From positions 496,001 to 560,000 of the forward strand of contig NZ_SZQF01000001.1 in the NCBI RefSeq assembly GCF_005869935.1: a DNA stretch of 64,000 nt, in the 5' to 3' direction. The position numbers and the translations under genes are program-made. The stretch is from Winogradskyella algicola (lineage in GTDB: Bacteria; Bacteroidota; Bacteroidia; Flavobacteriales; Flavobacteriaceae). This document shows, piece by piece, positions 36,919-46,415 of this stretch (its first letter is position 1; each line of letters opens with the position of its first letter). The notes beneath the pieces are model-generated. The model searched no databases, had not been told where the DNA came from, and worked only from the letters and a program-made list of their open reading frames with translations.

Positions 36919-37049
36919 AAAAGGTTGTCTAAAAGAAAGAAATCTGTTATTCTGAATTTATTTCAGAATCTCATTTTAATTGATTTCCAAGATATTTAGA
37001 ATCTGAAACGAGTTCAGATTGACAAAATAGAACTTTTAGACAACCTTTT
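36919..37049. terminator. Long nested inverted repeat enclosing a REP-like element
   Basis: Outer arms AAAAGGTTGTCTAAAAG (36919-36935) and CTTTTAGACAACCTTTT (37033-37049) are perfect 17-bp complements. Their ends (A run, T run plus ATTT) look like a bidirectional terminator between the convergent PBP1A and DUF3078 genes. The REP-like element sits in the loop. Confidence 0.6.
36945..37024. repeat. REP-like inverted element (full copy B, 80 bases)
   Basis: Left 29-mer TGTTATTCTGAAT.. at 36945-36973, a 22-base spacer, and the inverted right half TTAGAATCTGAAACGAG.. at 36996-37024. The right half is nearly identical to copy A at 21440-21467, and the spacer length is the same. Confidence 0.75.
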
Positions 37050-37073
37050 ATTTGTGCTATAAAGCTAATAGTC

Positions 37074-37982
37074 TTAGAATTTGTAGCTTAAACCTATGGT
37101 GTAGTAAGACTGTAAATCATTATCAGCATCTTCTAAATCTACACCTTGAAAGTTGGCAGCTTCTTGTTGGTTGCTTCTTAGGGCAAAGTCAAAACCAACA
37201 CCTATCATTTTCCATAAGGTATAGCTAAAGGAGTTAGTCCATGTCCAGTTAGATAATTCACTTTGCTCGTAACTTTGGAATGTAGAAAAGTTCGTTTTAA
37301 AGGCAATAGCACCAATTTGTCTTGTATAGTCAGCAACAATCTTGGCACCAGCCGAAGAATTAAAAGCTGCACCATTATCCGCAAACACAAAGTTGTAGTT
37401 AAGTGGATGGATGACTACAATTAAGTTTTCTATTGGTGTCCAAGTGGCACCAATACCAACATCTAGAAATCCAGGATCGTTAAAATTATCAATTATTGTT
37501 GTTCTATATTCCATTAAACCAGAAATAGCCCATTTTTCACTTAGTTTACGTCCATAAAGAGATGATAAATTAAACACATCTGTTGTTGCATTAAAGTCAT
37601 CGCTGTCGGTATCAATATCAGTATTATCTAATTTTACCCAAGCCAAATTTGACAGGAGTGAATTTCTCCAAAAGTACTTGTCTTCAATTTTGTTGGCAAA
37701 CGCATTAAAGGTAATGCCAATATTACCAGAGTTGTTATTTGGTGCACCTTGAGCGTACCAATTATTAAATCCGGATAAACTACCGCCAATAGTACCAAAA
37801 GCACCAACTCTCCAGCCAGGTAAAGCATCTATCTGGGCTTGTAAAGCATCTGCTTCTGCCTGAAATTTGTCAGCTTCCGCTTGTTTCTCAGCTTTTTGTG
37901 CTTGTAGCTCTTCTTTTGTCTGAGAAAAACCAAACGAAATCGCAAGTATTAAAAATGCTGTTAAAAGTAATTTTTTGTTCAT
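37074..37982 (-). CDS. DUF3078 domain-containing outer-membrane protein
   Basis: 302 residues. Signal peptide (to about 20), then a short coiled coil (about 22-52, KEELQAQKAEKQAEADKF..QIDAL), then repeated aromatic beta strands typical of a porin-like barrel, ending in a C-terminal Tyr-Lys-Phe. Matches the Bacteroidota family DUF3078, of unknown function. The coiled coil could reach across the periplasm. Monocistronic; transcribed toward the nested inverted repeat. Confidence 0.88.
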   Translation of the reverse strand: MNKKLLLTAFLILAISFGFSQTKEELQAQKAEKQAEADKFQAEADALQAQIDALPGWRVGAFGTIGGSLSGFNNWYAQGAPNNNSGNIGITFNAFANKIEDKYFWRNSLLSNLAWVKLDNTDIDTDSDDFNATTDVFNLSSLYGRKLSEKWAISGLMEYRTTIIDNFNDPGFLDVGIGATWTPIENLIVVIHPLNYNFVFADNGAAFNSSAGAKIVADYTRQIGAIAFKTNFSTFQSYEQSELSNWTWTNSFSYTLWKMIGVGFDFALRSNQQEAANFQGVDLEDADNDLQSYYTIGLSYKF

Positions 37983-38110
37983 AATGAATTCAATTTTAAT
38001 AATTTAAGTTGTTATAAGTTTTACAAATATACGTATTTACAGACCTTTTTTGATACCGTAAAACAGCTAATCATTACTGATTAGACCTTAAATTAAATAA
38101 GAAGTCACAA

Positions 38111-38620
38111 TTATTTTTTCTGTTTAAATAAAGGAACAGCAGAACAGGCTTCACCAAACATTATGGATTTGGCAATAGGTTTTAATTTTTGAGATAACAG
38201 TACTAAAGCGTTGGTAGGAACAGGCTTATGAGAACAACCTTTAACAATTACAGGGACGTTTTGATATGTGCTTAAGTCTAATTCTGAGATGATTTTTGAG
38301 TATAATAGCGACTCTAAATGATCTAAAGAACCAATAACCGTTAATTTTGAGAACTCTCTAAGTTCTAAGGAAATAAGCATATATGCCCAGTCTGGGACAA
38401 TAGCATCTGTTGAGCAATATACGGCTACATAACAGTCTTTATATTGAGACCAATTGTGTTCTGCTACATGTGCTCTGTATTCTTTCTCTCTTAGTACGAA
38501 ACCTTCAAGCAACCAGTCCTTTATGTCAAACAGAATTCGCTTTCCTTCTGGGTAGAAATCTTCAAGATCAATGACTTTTAACTTACTGTTAGCAACTCTA
38601 TTTATAATTTCTTCTGCCAT
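38111..38620 (-). CDS. DUF2480 family protein
   Basis: 169 residues, cytoplasmic; a Bacteroidota-specific family recognised from MAEEIINRVANSKLKVIDLEDFYPEG-type N-terminus and a C-terminal KGCSHKPVP segment. Function unknown. It lies three bases after HMG-CoA synthase and ends the SUF-linked run, the usual neighbourhood of this family in flavobacteria. One Cys-His pair (GCSH) near 126-129 could bind metal, but there is no direct evidence. Confidence 0.88.
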   Translation of the reverse strand: MAEEIINRVANSKLKVIDLEDFYPEGKRILFDIKDWLLEGFVLREKEYRAHVAEHNWSQYKDCYVAVYCSTDAIVPDWAYMLISLELREFSKLTVIGSLDHLESLLYSKIISELDLSTYQNVPVIVKGCSHKPVPTNALVLLSQKLKPIAKSIMFGEACSAVPLFKQKK

Positions 38621-38623
38621 AAA

Positions 38624-40063
38624 TTATTTTACAATGTAACGACGCAATCCGTAGTTTGTCTCATCTTGCTCTATAAAATCTAGAGAAATTTTACTTCCAT
38701 TATGGATTGGACTTTGGATTTTAGAACGATGAATGTTTTCATAGGTCTTTACATCTATAGAAGTCCTTTGGTTTAAAGTTTCAAAAAGATTAATAGAAGC
38801 TAACTTAGAAGTCCAATTTTCTTGTACAACACCATCAAAAACTTTTGATTTAGAGCCACTACCGTAGGCTATAAAACCAATGGTTTTTCCGGTTAATTCT
38901 AAGTTATTATCATAACTATCAGATAATAAACTTAATAGAGACATAAAAATTGATGCCGTGTACATATTACCAATTTCTGAAGAAGCTAGTTCTCCCTGAG
39001 CAATTTTAGTATCTACAAAACGCCTATATAACTGAGATTTATAAGCTTTTTTAGACCAGTCTTTAAGATCTGAATCTTCAGGTTTACCAATTTCATTTTC
39101 TAATTCTTCATAGGTATTAGATGCTTTTAACCATTTTAACCAATTATCAAAAATGATGCGTCTTCCATGAAATGCATAAGGTAAATGAAATACTATTTTA
39201 TGCCAATCATTATTAAAAGTTATATCCTTCTGAGTTCTAAAATGGGTAAGCGCTTCCGTGATCCTATCATTATAACAAGTATTAGAAAACTGACCATCAA
39301 AAACAGGCTCTTCTTTGAAAATTTCAACGATATCACTATTGTCAGACCAGAATTCTGAATCTGAGGATGCCATAAATTCATTCATCTTTTCATCGGAAGT
39401 ATCCAAATTTAAATCCTTGAATACAGCCTTTAAAAGCTCAGCTTTTTTAAAAATTCTTCTTGGTTTAAAAAAGTCTCCTTCACTCTTTGAGGCAATTCCC
39501 CAAACGGTATTAATTTCTAATATTGCTGGGTTGTGACTTACCAATACAGCCACTGCACCAGCACCTTGGGTATACTCACCTGTAGAATTGATATCGTACT
39601 TAGAAAGGTCTGAAGCAATCACAACAGCTTTTCTATTGGTCTCTTGTTTTACCCAATCAATACTATTGTGTAAGGCATCTACAGCGCCAACACAGGCAAA
39701 TGTCATATCCAAAACATCGCAATGTTTGAAACTGCGTTTCCCATAAGTTGAAGCTAATTCGTTCTCAACAATTTCTACAGCATAGGTTGCAGTGGGCTTT
39801 GAGCCGTCAATGGCACTTTCAGTCCCTAAATACACTCTGCCAATCTCGTTTGGATCTATGTTATTTTGGGTTATTAAGTTGAGTAAAGCGTTAGCCGCAA
39901 AAGTAGCTGCGTCTTCACCAACATTTGGCACCGCCATTTTTTGAAGACCTAATCCCTTTTTTAATTTTTCTGCAGGAATTCCTCTAGCATCAGCAAGATT
40001 ATCCATCGATACGTAAAGTTGTGGAACGTAAAATGCTATGGCGTCAATCCCTGTCTTATTCAT
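38624..40063 (-). CDS. Hydroxymethylglutaryl-CoA synthase
   Basis: 479 residues from the ATG at 40063 (MNKTGIDAI); the frame opens earlier but would overlap the DUF59 gene. Condenses acetyl-CoA with acetoacetyl-CoA to HMG-CoA at the entry of the mevalonate pathway, the isoprenoid route used by many Flavobacteriaceae. Thiolase-fold features: AFYVPQLYVSMDNLA start, general base region YLGTESAIDGSKP, active-site Cys in FACVGAVDAL, and HLPYAFHGRRI (His). Longer than the roughly 390-residue bacterial enzyme, closer to the eukaryotic type. No other mevalonate genes are in the window. It sits in the SUF run, 11 bases after DUF59. Confidence 0.9.
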   Translation of the reverse strand: MNKTGIDAIAFYVPQLYVSMDNLADARGIPAEKLKKGLGLQKMAVPNVGEDAATFAANALLNLITQNNIDPNEIGRVYLGTESAIDGSKPTATYAVEIVENELASTYGKRSFKHCDVLDMTFACVGAVDALHNSIDWVKQETNRKAVVIASDLSKYDINSTGEYTQGAGAVAVLVSHNPAILEINTVWGIASKSEGDFFKPRRIFKKAELLKAVFKDLNLDTSDEKMNEFMASSDSEFWSDNSDIVEIFKEEPVFDGQFSNTCYNDRITEALTHFRTQKDITFNNDWHKIVFHLPYAFHGRRIIFDNWLKWLKASNTYEELENEIGKPEDSDLKDWSKKAYKSQLYRRFVDTKIAQGELASSEIGNMYTASIFMSLLSLLSDSYDNNLELTGKTIGFIAYGSGSKSKVFDGVVQENWTSKLASINLFETLNQRTSIDVKTYENIHRSKIQSPIHNGSKISLDFIEQDETNYGLRRYIVK

Positions 40064-40074
40064 AATGCTCTTTA

Positions 40075-40401
40075 TTATAACATTCCTAATTCCAACTTGG
40101 CTTCTTCGCTCATTAGGTCTTGAGACCATGGTGGGTCGAAGGTAATTTCCACTTCGGCATCCTTGACCTCGTTTATAGATTTTACCTTTTCTTCAACTTC
40201 TAAAGGTAAAGTCTCTGCGACTGGGCAATTTGGAGTAGTTAAAGTCATTAATATTTTTACCTCGTAATCTTCGTTTACAAAAACATCATATATCAATCCT
40301 AGTTCATAGATGTCTACAGGAATTTCCGGATCGTAAATTGTTTTTAAAACACGTACTATTTTATCTCCAAGTACATTAGTATCTAAAGTTGATTCACTCA
40401 T
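40075..40401 (-). CDS. SUF system DUF59/MIP18 family protein (SufT-like)
   Basis: 108 residues; iron-sulfur cluster maturation factor of the MIP18 family. Visible: KTIYDPEIPVDIYELGLIYDV, MTLTTPNCPVAETLP (conserved Cys), and EITFDPPWSQDLMSEEAKLELGM. Lies one base after sufE and before HMG-CoA synthase. Confidence 0.93.
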   Translation of the reverse strand: MSESTLDTNVLGDKIVRVLKTIYDPEIPVDIYELGLIYDVFVNEDYEVKILMTLTTPNCPVAETLPLEVEEKVKSINEVKDAEVEITFDPPWSQDLMSEEAKLELGML

Positions 40402-40402
40402 T

Positions 40403-40831
40403 TTAATTCAACTGTGTTTGGTATGCTATTGCATACATTTTTAATTGTTTTATCATGCTAACCAATCCGTTAGCCCTTGTTGGCGACAAATGTTCTTTCA
40501 AGCCAATTTTATCAATAAAATCAGTATTTGCTTCAATGATATCTTTTGGGTGTTGGTTAGAGAACGCTCTAATTAAGATCGCAATAATGCCCTTTGTAAT
40601 AATGGCATCACTATCTGCTGTAAATTCTACCTTATCATCATTCATTTCAGCATGTACCCAAACCTTACTTTGGCAACCTTTTATAATATGATCATCGGTT
40701 TTGAATTGTTCTTGGATTAACGGAAGCGTTTTACCTAAATCTATCATGTATTGATAGCGCTCTTCCCAATCTTCAAACATAGAAAACTCATCTATTATTT
40801 CATTTTGAATTTCTTCGATAGTCATAATCAA
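40403..40831 (-). CDS. sufE: SufE family cysteine desulfurase activator
   Basis: 142 residues; accepts persulfide sulfur from SufS through the Cys in IKGCQSKVWV and passes it to SufBCD. Also shows YQYMIDLGKTLP near the N-terminus and a C-terminal 'HLSPTRANGLVSMI' helix. An alternative start is the second Met (third codon). Same transcript as sufS. Confidence 0.94.
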   Translation of the reverse strand: MIMTIEEIQNEIIDEFSMFEDWEERYQYMIDLGKTLPLIQEQFKTDDHIIKGCQSKVWVHAEMNDDKVEFTADSDAIITKGIIAILIRAFSNQHPKDIIEANTDFIDKIGLKEHLSPTRANGLVSMIKQLKMYAIAYQTQLN

Positions 40832-40859
40832 ACTTATTTAAAACAAAGTTACAAAATCA

Positions 40860-41693
40860 CTATTGCTTAGTCGCATTTTCTGCCATAGATAACACTTTAT
40901 TAACTAGTGTTTCTATTTCTTTTGGTGGATATCCATGGTCAAACGTAGGTGTCATCATTACAACATCACCCTTTACAACGGATAATGTAGCATTAGGTGC
41001 GCCATCATGCAGGCGATTTTGTGTTGGCGGTTCAAGTAAATCAAGATTTTCCACTAAAGAATTACTGAGAAGTTCGTTGAGTTCTTTCCAGTCTTTTGGC
41101 TTACACTCAAAGGTGTCTATTTCCTTTAAGTTTCGGTCTTTAGAAATTGTTATTTCAGATTTTGAAATGCCAATATGTTTAAATGCCCCTCTTGTAGACG
41201 TTTCATAAATAACCATGAATTTTTTGTAATTATCCTTTACAATAGCACTTTTGCTGGGTTTTGCAGCTAGGCTTTTTGTGGCTGTAAACACTTCTGTAGT
41301 TTCGTTCGTAAAAGAAAAACTGTCATTTTTAATAATAAAAGAATTTACATTATTTAATGCCTTTAGAAATGTGCTTTCTAGATTGTTTTTTTCTGTCCCA
41401 CAATATTTTTTTGAAGCTGCAACTGGCCCGAATTTTATGGTGTTTTCTTTTATGGTATAATTACTAAAAAAGTTATTACAACCAGAAAAACCAGAGACCT
41501 GATTGGTAGAATCGTTAAAAGTTATCGTAAGGTTTTGAAAACTTACGTCTTTAGATTCTAATTGTTTTATTTTGTAAGTACCAGATAAACCTGATTGTTG
41601 CATATGCTTTTTTTGTTCTGTATGTGTTGCCTTTTTAGAATTACAAGATCCTGTGAGTATAGCTAATGTAAAAATACTTAGTAAAAATTTCAT
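40860..41693 (-). CDS. META domain lipoprotein
   Basis: 277 residues. Lipobox TGSC at about 17, then a META (HslJ-like) domain at about 35-135 with the typical SGTYKIKQLE, FSGCNNFFSNYTI and KFGPVAASKKYCG stretches, where the paired cysteines may bond. The C-terminal 110 residues form a second domain (FMVIYETSTRGAFKHIGI..FECKPKDWKELNEL) found in other Bacteroidota lipoproteins, function unknown. Lies between sufS and sufE, an odd place for an exported protein; co-transcription is suggested by orientation (86- and 28-base gaps). Confidence 0.85.
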   Translation of the reverse strand: MKFLLSIFTLAILTGSCNSKKATHTEQKKHMQQSGLSGTYKIKQLESKDVSFQNLTITFNDSTNQVSGFSGCNNFFSNYTIKENTIKFGPVAASKKYCGTEKNNLESTFLKALNNVNSFIIKNDSFSFTNETTEVFTATKSLAAKPSKSAIVKDNYKKFMVIYETSTRGAFKHIGISKSEITISKDRNLKEIDTFECKPKDWKELNELLSNSLVENLDLLEPPTQNRLHDGAPNATLSVVKGDVVMMTPTFDHGYPPKEIETLVNKVLSMAENATKQ

Positions 41694-41779
41694 AACTAAA
41701 AGTTTTATTTATGAAAGGTACACTTTTGATGCCAAACTCTCAATAATTGAGATTTAAGAATTTTCCCCTTGATTAAAAG

Positions 41780-43009
41780 TTAAGATAACATCATTATGGC
41801 TTTCTTTAATGAAGCAATGAAAATATCTATTTCTTCTTTGGTATTATAAAACATAAAAGATGCTCTAATAGTACCAGGAATCTTGTAAAAGTCCATTATA
41901 GGTTGAGCGCAGTGGTGACCTGTACGTACGGCAATTCCCATTTTATCTAATATGGTACCGATATCGTAAGGGTGAATATTGCCTACATTAAAAGATATAA
42001 CAGAAGTTTTGTGTGTTGCAGTTCCGTAAATGGTTAAACCTTCAATCTTTTGAAGTTTTTGGGTTGCGTAAACCAAAAGTTCGTTTTCGTATTGCGCAAT
42101 AGCATCAAAACCAATAGCATTCATATAATCTATTGCAGCACCAAAAGCAATACCACCACAAACATTTGGCGTTCCAGCCTCAAATTTGTGTGGCAAATCT
42201 GCATACGTGGTTTTCTCAAAGGTTACTTCCGCTATCATTTCTCCTCCACCTTGGTAAGGCGGTAATTTCTTTAACCATTCTTCTTTTCCGTAAAGCATAC
42301 CAATACCTGTTGGGCCACAAATTTTGTGCGCTGAGCAAACATAAAAATCAGCATCTAGTGCTTGTACATCTGGTTTTATATGTGGACACGATTGTGCACC
42401 GTCAATTAAAACAGCAGCACCAACGTTGTGTGCTTTTTCTATAATAGGCTCAATTGGATTTATGGTTCCTAGAGCGTTAGATATGTGGTTTACAAAAACG
42501 AGTTTTGTGTTTTGGTTAAGAAGTTTATTAAATTCTGAAAGTACCAATTCACCATTTGTATCCATTGGTATTACCTTGAGAGCTGCTCCAGTTTTTTCGC
42601 AAAGCATTTGCCAAGGTACAATGTTGCTATGATGCTCTAAAGCAGAAACTATAATTTCGTCCCCTTTTTTTAAAAGTGAAGAAAAACCATTAGCGACTAA
42701 GTTAATACCATGAGTGGTACCAGATGTAAAAATAATCTCATACGCCTTAGCAGCATTAAAGTGTTTTTGGATTTTTATACGTGCTTGTTCATAAGCATCT
42801 GTAGCTTCTTGACTTAACGCATGAACTCCTCTGTGAATATTGGCGTTGTAGTTACTATAGTAATCCACAATAGCATCAATGACCTTTTGAGGTGTCTGTG
42901 ATGTTGCTGCATTATCTAGGTATATTAAAGGCTTTCCGTTAACTTTTCGGTTAAGGATGGGGAAGTCTTTTCTGATGACTTCAGCATTAAAAGGTGTCTC
43001 TACTTTCAT
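41780..43009 (-). CDS. sufS: Cysteine desulfurase SufS
   Basis: 409 residues, group II PLP cysteine desulfurase: takes sulfur from L-cysteine for Fe-S assembly. Motifs: YLDNAATSQTP start, HHSNIVPWQM, PLP lysine in CSAHKICGPTGIG, and the catalytic Cys in RTGHHCAQP on the short group II loop. A -7 box TATCTTTG ends only four bases before the ATG, implying a leaderless or nearly leaderless mRNA and separate initiation from the sufABCD part. Confidence 0.95.
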   Translation of the reverse strand: MKVETPFNAEVIRKDFPILNRKVNGKPLIYLDNAATSQTPQKVIDAIVDYYSNYNANIHRGVHALSQEATDAYEQARIKIQKHFNAAKAYEIIFTSGTTHGINLVANGFSSLLKKGDEIIVSALEHHSNIVPWQMLCEKTGAALKVIPMDTNGELVLSEFNKLLNQNTKLVFVNHISNALGTINPIEPIIEKAHNVGAAVLIDGAQSCPHIKPDVQALDADFYVCSAHKICGPTGIGMLYGKEEWLKKLPPYQGGGEMIAEVTFEKTTYADLPHKFEAGTPNVCGGIAFGAAIDYMNAIGFDAIAQYENELLVYATQKLQKIEGLTIYGTATHKTSVISFNVGNIHPYDIGTILDKMGIAVRTGHHCAQPIMDFYKIPGTIRASFMFYNTKEEIDIFIASLKKAIMMLS

Positions 43010-43013
43010 ATTA

Positions 43014-43021
43014 CAAAGATA
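43014..43021 (-). promoter_or_regulatory. -7 element directly upstream of sufS
   Basis: TATCTTTG on the minus strand, exact consensus; its end is four bases from the ATG. A TTTG at 43039-43036 is 14 bases upstream, shorter than the usual 17-23. Confidence 0.5.
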
Positions 43022-43148
43022 CGAAGCAGAGCCTTCAAACTAAAACTTATAACAATGCTTTAAGACAAGAAAAAAGTATTGTTTTCTATTTTTATAGCAT
43101 AAACATGATAGATACAAGTTTGCGCTAATAGAAGAATTAAATTTACAA

Positions 43149-43445
43149 ATGACGAAAATTATACAATGCTTTAATTGTGGAGTCTACAACAAAAATAGAG
43201 ATTTGTGTAAAGATTGTGGTGCTATATTGTCTCATAAAAAAAGGCGGGAAGAACGTCTAAAAGAAGCACAAAAAAAGAGAATAGAGAAAGTGAAAAATCA
43301 ACCGCCCGGTTTTGTTGAGAATCTACGTCGACACCCTTTTTTCATCTACCGTGCCGTGGGTTGGATTCTCTATTCTAGTTTTATGGTTGTTGGTGCTATC
43401 GGAGCCTTCATAGCATGGTTGGTATTTGCGATAGCGGCAGGTTGA
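43149..43445 (+). CDS. Small zinc-ribbon membrane protein
   Basis: 98 residues. N-terminal zinc ribbon (CFNCGVYNKNRDLCKDCG, two CxxC pairs), a highly basic linker (about 30-55), and one or two transmembrane segments at the C-terminus (about 68-98). Unknown function. Lies on the plus strand between sufD and sufS, opposite to the surrounding SUF genes, and two bases before the next gene. Confidence 0.75.
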   Translation: MTKIIQCFNCGVYNKNRDLCKDCGAILSHKKRREERLKEAQKKRIEKVKNQPPGFVENLRRHPFFIYRAVGWILYSSFMVVGAIGAFIAWLVFAIAAG

Positions 43446-43447
43446 TT

Positions 43448-43822
43448 ATGAATACGATACTTAGATATTATTTTTTTATCTCCTTGGTAATAGGATCAGT
43501 TATATATATCGCTCAAAAACAAAACATCGTTCTGCCTTATATTATCAACAATTACGTAAATGATTTTCTTATCGTTCCAATTTGTTTAACATTGAGTTTG
43601 ATAGTGTTAAGATACACCAAAAACAATAAACATTACTATCTGAAAATATACCACGCTATTTATCTAGCGTTAATATACGCAGTACTCTTTGAAATCATTC
43701 TTCCTAGGATATATGAGCGTTACACAGCAGATATTATAGATGCCACACTTTACCTTTTCAGTGCGATAATCTTCTACACTTTACAGGAAAAAAAAGTAAC
43801 AATATTAAATAGCCCTCAGTGA
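43448..43822 (+). CDS. Hypothetical multi-pass membrane protein
   Basis: 124 residues from the ATG at 43448; the frame extends 11 codons upstream into the previous gene, but that start is unlikely. Four predicted transmembrane helices (about 5-23, 30-50, 62-82, 95-115). It resembles small VanZ-like or 'magnesium citrate secondary transporter' type proteins in layout, but I cannot assign it. Coupled to the zinc-ribbon gene (two-base gap). Confidence 0.7.
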   Translation: MNTILRYYFFISLVIGSVIYIAQKQNIVLPYIINNYVNDFLIVPICLTLSLIVLRYTKNNKHYYLKIYHAIYLALIYAVLFEIILPRIYERYTADIIDATLYLFSAIIFYTLQEKKVTILNSPQ

Positions 43823-43843
43823 GATAGAAAGATCTATTTAAGA

Positions 43844-45157
43844 TTAGAGGTCGAAACCTATATTTACGCCTAATTTATTAGCTATAATCTTAGTAATTCT
43901 ATTTTTTATTTCAGGAATTTTAACCGAATCTAAAACATTATTACTGAATGCAAACATTAACAATCCTCTAGCTTCTTTTTCAGGAATTCCACGAGAACGA
44001 AGATAAAACATGGCACTTTCATCTAACTGGCCAATTGTACAGCCATGAGAGCACTTTACGTCATCTGCAAATATCTCTAGCTGAGGTTTTGTGTTTATAC
44101 TTGCTTTATCACTCAATAAAATATTGTTATTTGCCTGAAAAGCATCTGTTTTTTGAGCTTCTTTCTCTACTAAAACCTTGCCATTAAAAACACCTGTAGC
44201 ACTGTCGCCAAAAATACCTTTGTAGTCTTGGTGACTCTCACAATTCGGTTCTATATGATGTACTAGAGTATTGTGGTCTACATGCTGCTTGTTACCGATG
44301 ATAGTAATACCTTTCATGGTAGAGTCTATACGTTCTCCGTTTTGATAAAAATTAAGATTATTTCTTGTAATCTTTCCACCAAAAGAGAAGGTATGGACCT
44401 TGGCAATACTTTCTTGTTTTTGGCTAATGAACGTATTGTCAATTAAAGACGCTGTTTCCCTATCATTTTGAATTTTGTAGTAATCTACGATGGCACGCTT
44501 GTTTGTGAAAATTTCTGTAACGGAATTAGTTAAAACAGGATTTTCTGTTAAACTTTGATGACGTTCAATAATTTGTAAATGAGAATTTTCGCCAACCACA
44601 ACAAGGTTTCTTGGTTGAAGCATTAATGCCGCTTCATTGCCTGTTGAAAAATGTAAAATCTGTATAGGTTTTTCAACGAGTTTATTTTTAGGGATATGTA
44701 TGTATGCTCCTTCTGCTGAAAATGCTGTATTTAATGATGATAGACTATCTTTTGAGGCAATTTTATTAAAATAGTTTTCAATAACCAGCCTATATTTTGG
44801 TTTAGTAAGTGCAGCAGACATTAAGCAAACATCTATACCATCGTGCGTGGTTTGAGATAAATGCGAAGAATATTTACCATCAATAAAGACAATCTTGTAA
44901 GCATCTATATCGTGAATAAAGTATTTCTTTACATCCTTAAAATCTAGAGCATCTTCGTGCTTAGGGAACACACTGTAGTCATGCTTTAAAATTGAATTTA
45001 AAGAGGTGTATTTCCATGCTTCTTGACGCTTAGTCGGGAAACCTTCGTTTTCAAAATGCTTTATTGCTTCAGTTCTAATATCATGAACAGGCGAATCTAC
45101 ATCGACCATATTTTCGAATGCCATGAAAGAAGATACTAACTTTTCTTTTAATTCCAT
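43844..45157 (-). CDS. sufD: Fe-S cluster assembly protein SufD
   Basis: 437 residues, right-handed beta-helix scaffold partner of SufB in the SufBC2D complex. N-terminal helical region (RQEAWKYTSL motif about 40-49) and the conserved C-terminal core: HIEPNCESHQDYKGIFGDSATGVFNGKVLV split over two strands, DDVKCSHGCTIGQLDE and FYLRSRGIPEKEARGLL. Separated from sufC by an 80-base AT-rich gap with imperfect GTATTTAGT-type short repeats. Confidence 0.95.
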   Translation of the reverse strand: MELKEKLVSSFMAFENMVDVDSPVHDIRTEAIKHFENEGFPTKRQEAWKYTSLNSILKHDYSVFPKHEDALDFKDVKKYFIHDIDAYKIVFIDGKYSSHLSQTTHDGIDVCLMSAALTKPKYRLVIENYFNKIASKDSLSSLNTAFSAEGAYIHIPKNKLVEKPIQILHFSTGNEAALMLQPRNLVVVGENSHLQIIERHQSLTENPVLTNSVTEIFTNKRAIVDYYKIQNDRETASLIDNTFISQKQESIAKVHTFSFGGKITRNNLNFYQNGERIDSTMKGITIIGNKQHVDHNTLVHHIEPNCESHQDYKGIFGDSATGVFNGKVLVEKEAQKTDAFQANNNILLSDKASINTKPQLEIFADDVKCSHGCTIGQLDESAMFYLRSRGIPEKEARGLLMFAFSNNVLDSVKIPEIKNRITKIIANKLGVNIGFDL

Positions 45158-45237
45158 GTTTTTCAGTATTCAGTATTTAGTAATCGGTATTTAGTTTTTA
45201 AAACTATTTACTGAGGACTTTACACTGGTTACTGGCG

Positions 45238-45990
45238 CTATGCGCCAACTTCTTCTTTAATCCAATCGTAACCCTTTGCTTCTAGCTCATGTGCTAATGC
45301 TGCTGGGCCAGATTTAACAATTTTACCATTATGTAATACATGCACAAAATCAGGTACGATATAATCTAGTAATCTTTGGTAGTGTGTAATGACAATAACA
45401 GCATTGTCTTTAGACTTTAGTTTGTTGACACCATTCGCAACAATCCTAAGTGCATCAATATCTAAACCAGAATCTGTTTCGTCAAGGATAGCAAGTTTAG
45501 GCTCTAACATTGCCATCTGAAAAATTTCGTTGCGTTTTTTCTCACCACCAGAAAACCCTTCATTTAATGAACGTGATAAGAACTTGCGATCTATTTCTAA
45601 AAGCTCAGATTTTTCACGGATCATCTTCAACATTTCATTTGCTGGCATGTCTTCCAATCCTTTCGCTTTGCGAGTTTCGTTAATAGCAGTTTTCATAAAA
45701 TTAGTTACACTAACTCCCGGAATTTCTACAGGATACTGAAATGATAGAAAGATACCCTTGTGCGCACGTTCTTCGGCTCCAAGTTCGTCTAAATCTTCAC
45801 CTTCTAATAAGATCTCACCTTCCTCAACTTCGTATTCTTCTTTTCCGGCGATTACAGAAGCCAATGTACTTTTACCGGAACCATTAGGTCCCATAATAGC
45901 ATGTACTTCACCAGGTTTAACCTCAAGGTTTATACCTTTTAATATCGCTTTATCATCTACGCTTGCGTGTAAGTTGTTTATCTTTAACAT
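45238..45990 (-). CDS. sufC: Fe-S cluster assembly ATPase SufC
   Basis: 250-residue ABC-type ATPase. Walker [11 protein letters not shown]-loop in [11 protein letters not shown], signature [11 protein letters not shown], Walker [13 protein letters not shown] and H-loop VITHYQR. It powers conformational change of SufBD during cluster assembly. Four bases after the lipoprotein gene. Confidence 0.97.
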   Translation of the reverse strand: MLKINNLHASVDDKAILKGINLEVKPGEVHAIMGPNGSGKSTLASVIAGKEEYEVEEGEILLEGEDLDELGAEERAHKGIFLSFQYPVEIPGVSVTNFMKTAINETRKAKGLEDMPANEMLKMIREKSELLEIDRKFLSRSLNEGFSGGEKKRNEIFQMAMLEPKLAILDETDSGLDIDALRIVANGVNKLKSKDNAVIVITHYQRLLDYIVPDFVHVLHNGKIVKSGPAALAHELEAKGYDWIKEEVGA

Positions 45991-45994
45991 TGTC

Positions 45995-46411
45995 TTAGTT
46001 TGATAATTTTATAACGTCTTCTTTATTTGGATTTGGTTTTTCAACCTTTAAAATATCTTTAATTTCTAAAGCTTCTTTCCATTTAATATTAGGATCTGTA
46101 TTTTTAGCTTTTTTAACTCTAACCGTAACAGGAACAGAGGTGTATTTGTGCTCTTTAAGTGGTTTTACCTTTTCATTTAGTTGGTGCATATTATCATCTA
46201 TAACAACTGCATAAATGGTTCCGTTTTGGGATTCAAATACAGCAGCATTTTGGTCAGCATCATAAACAAATTCGCCTTTCATGGTTATGTAACCATCATT
46301 TTGGTCGTATGATTTCGCTCTATTTTCTTCTAAATTAGCTTCTTGTTTGTTTTGGTCTTTACAACTCACAAAGCACATTAGAGCCAATAAAATGATTGCA
46401 ACTTTTTTCAT
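45995..46411 (-). CDS. Hypothetical lipoprotein embedded in the suf operon
   Basis: 138 residues. Signal peptide with lipobox CFVSC (Cys about 17), acidic linker, then a small beta-rich domain ([45 protein letters not shown]) resembling an OB or NlpE-like fold. Family not recognised with certainty. It lies four bases from sufB and sufC, so it is translated from the suf mRNA, although its product would act in the periplasm or outer membrane. Confidence 0.8.
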   Translation of the reverse strand: MKKVAIILLALMCFVSCKDQNKQEANLEENRAKSYDQNDGYITMKGEFVYDADQNAAVFESQNGTIYAVVIDDNMHQLNEKVKPLKEHKYTSVPVTVRVKKAKNTDPNIKWKEALEIKDILKVEKPNPNKEDVIKLSN

Positions 46412-46415
46412 AGTC

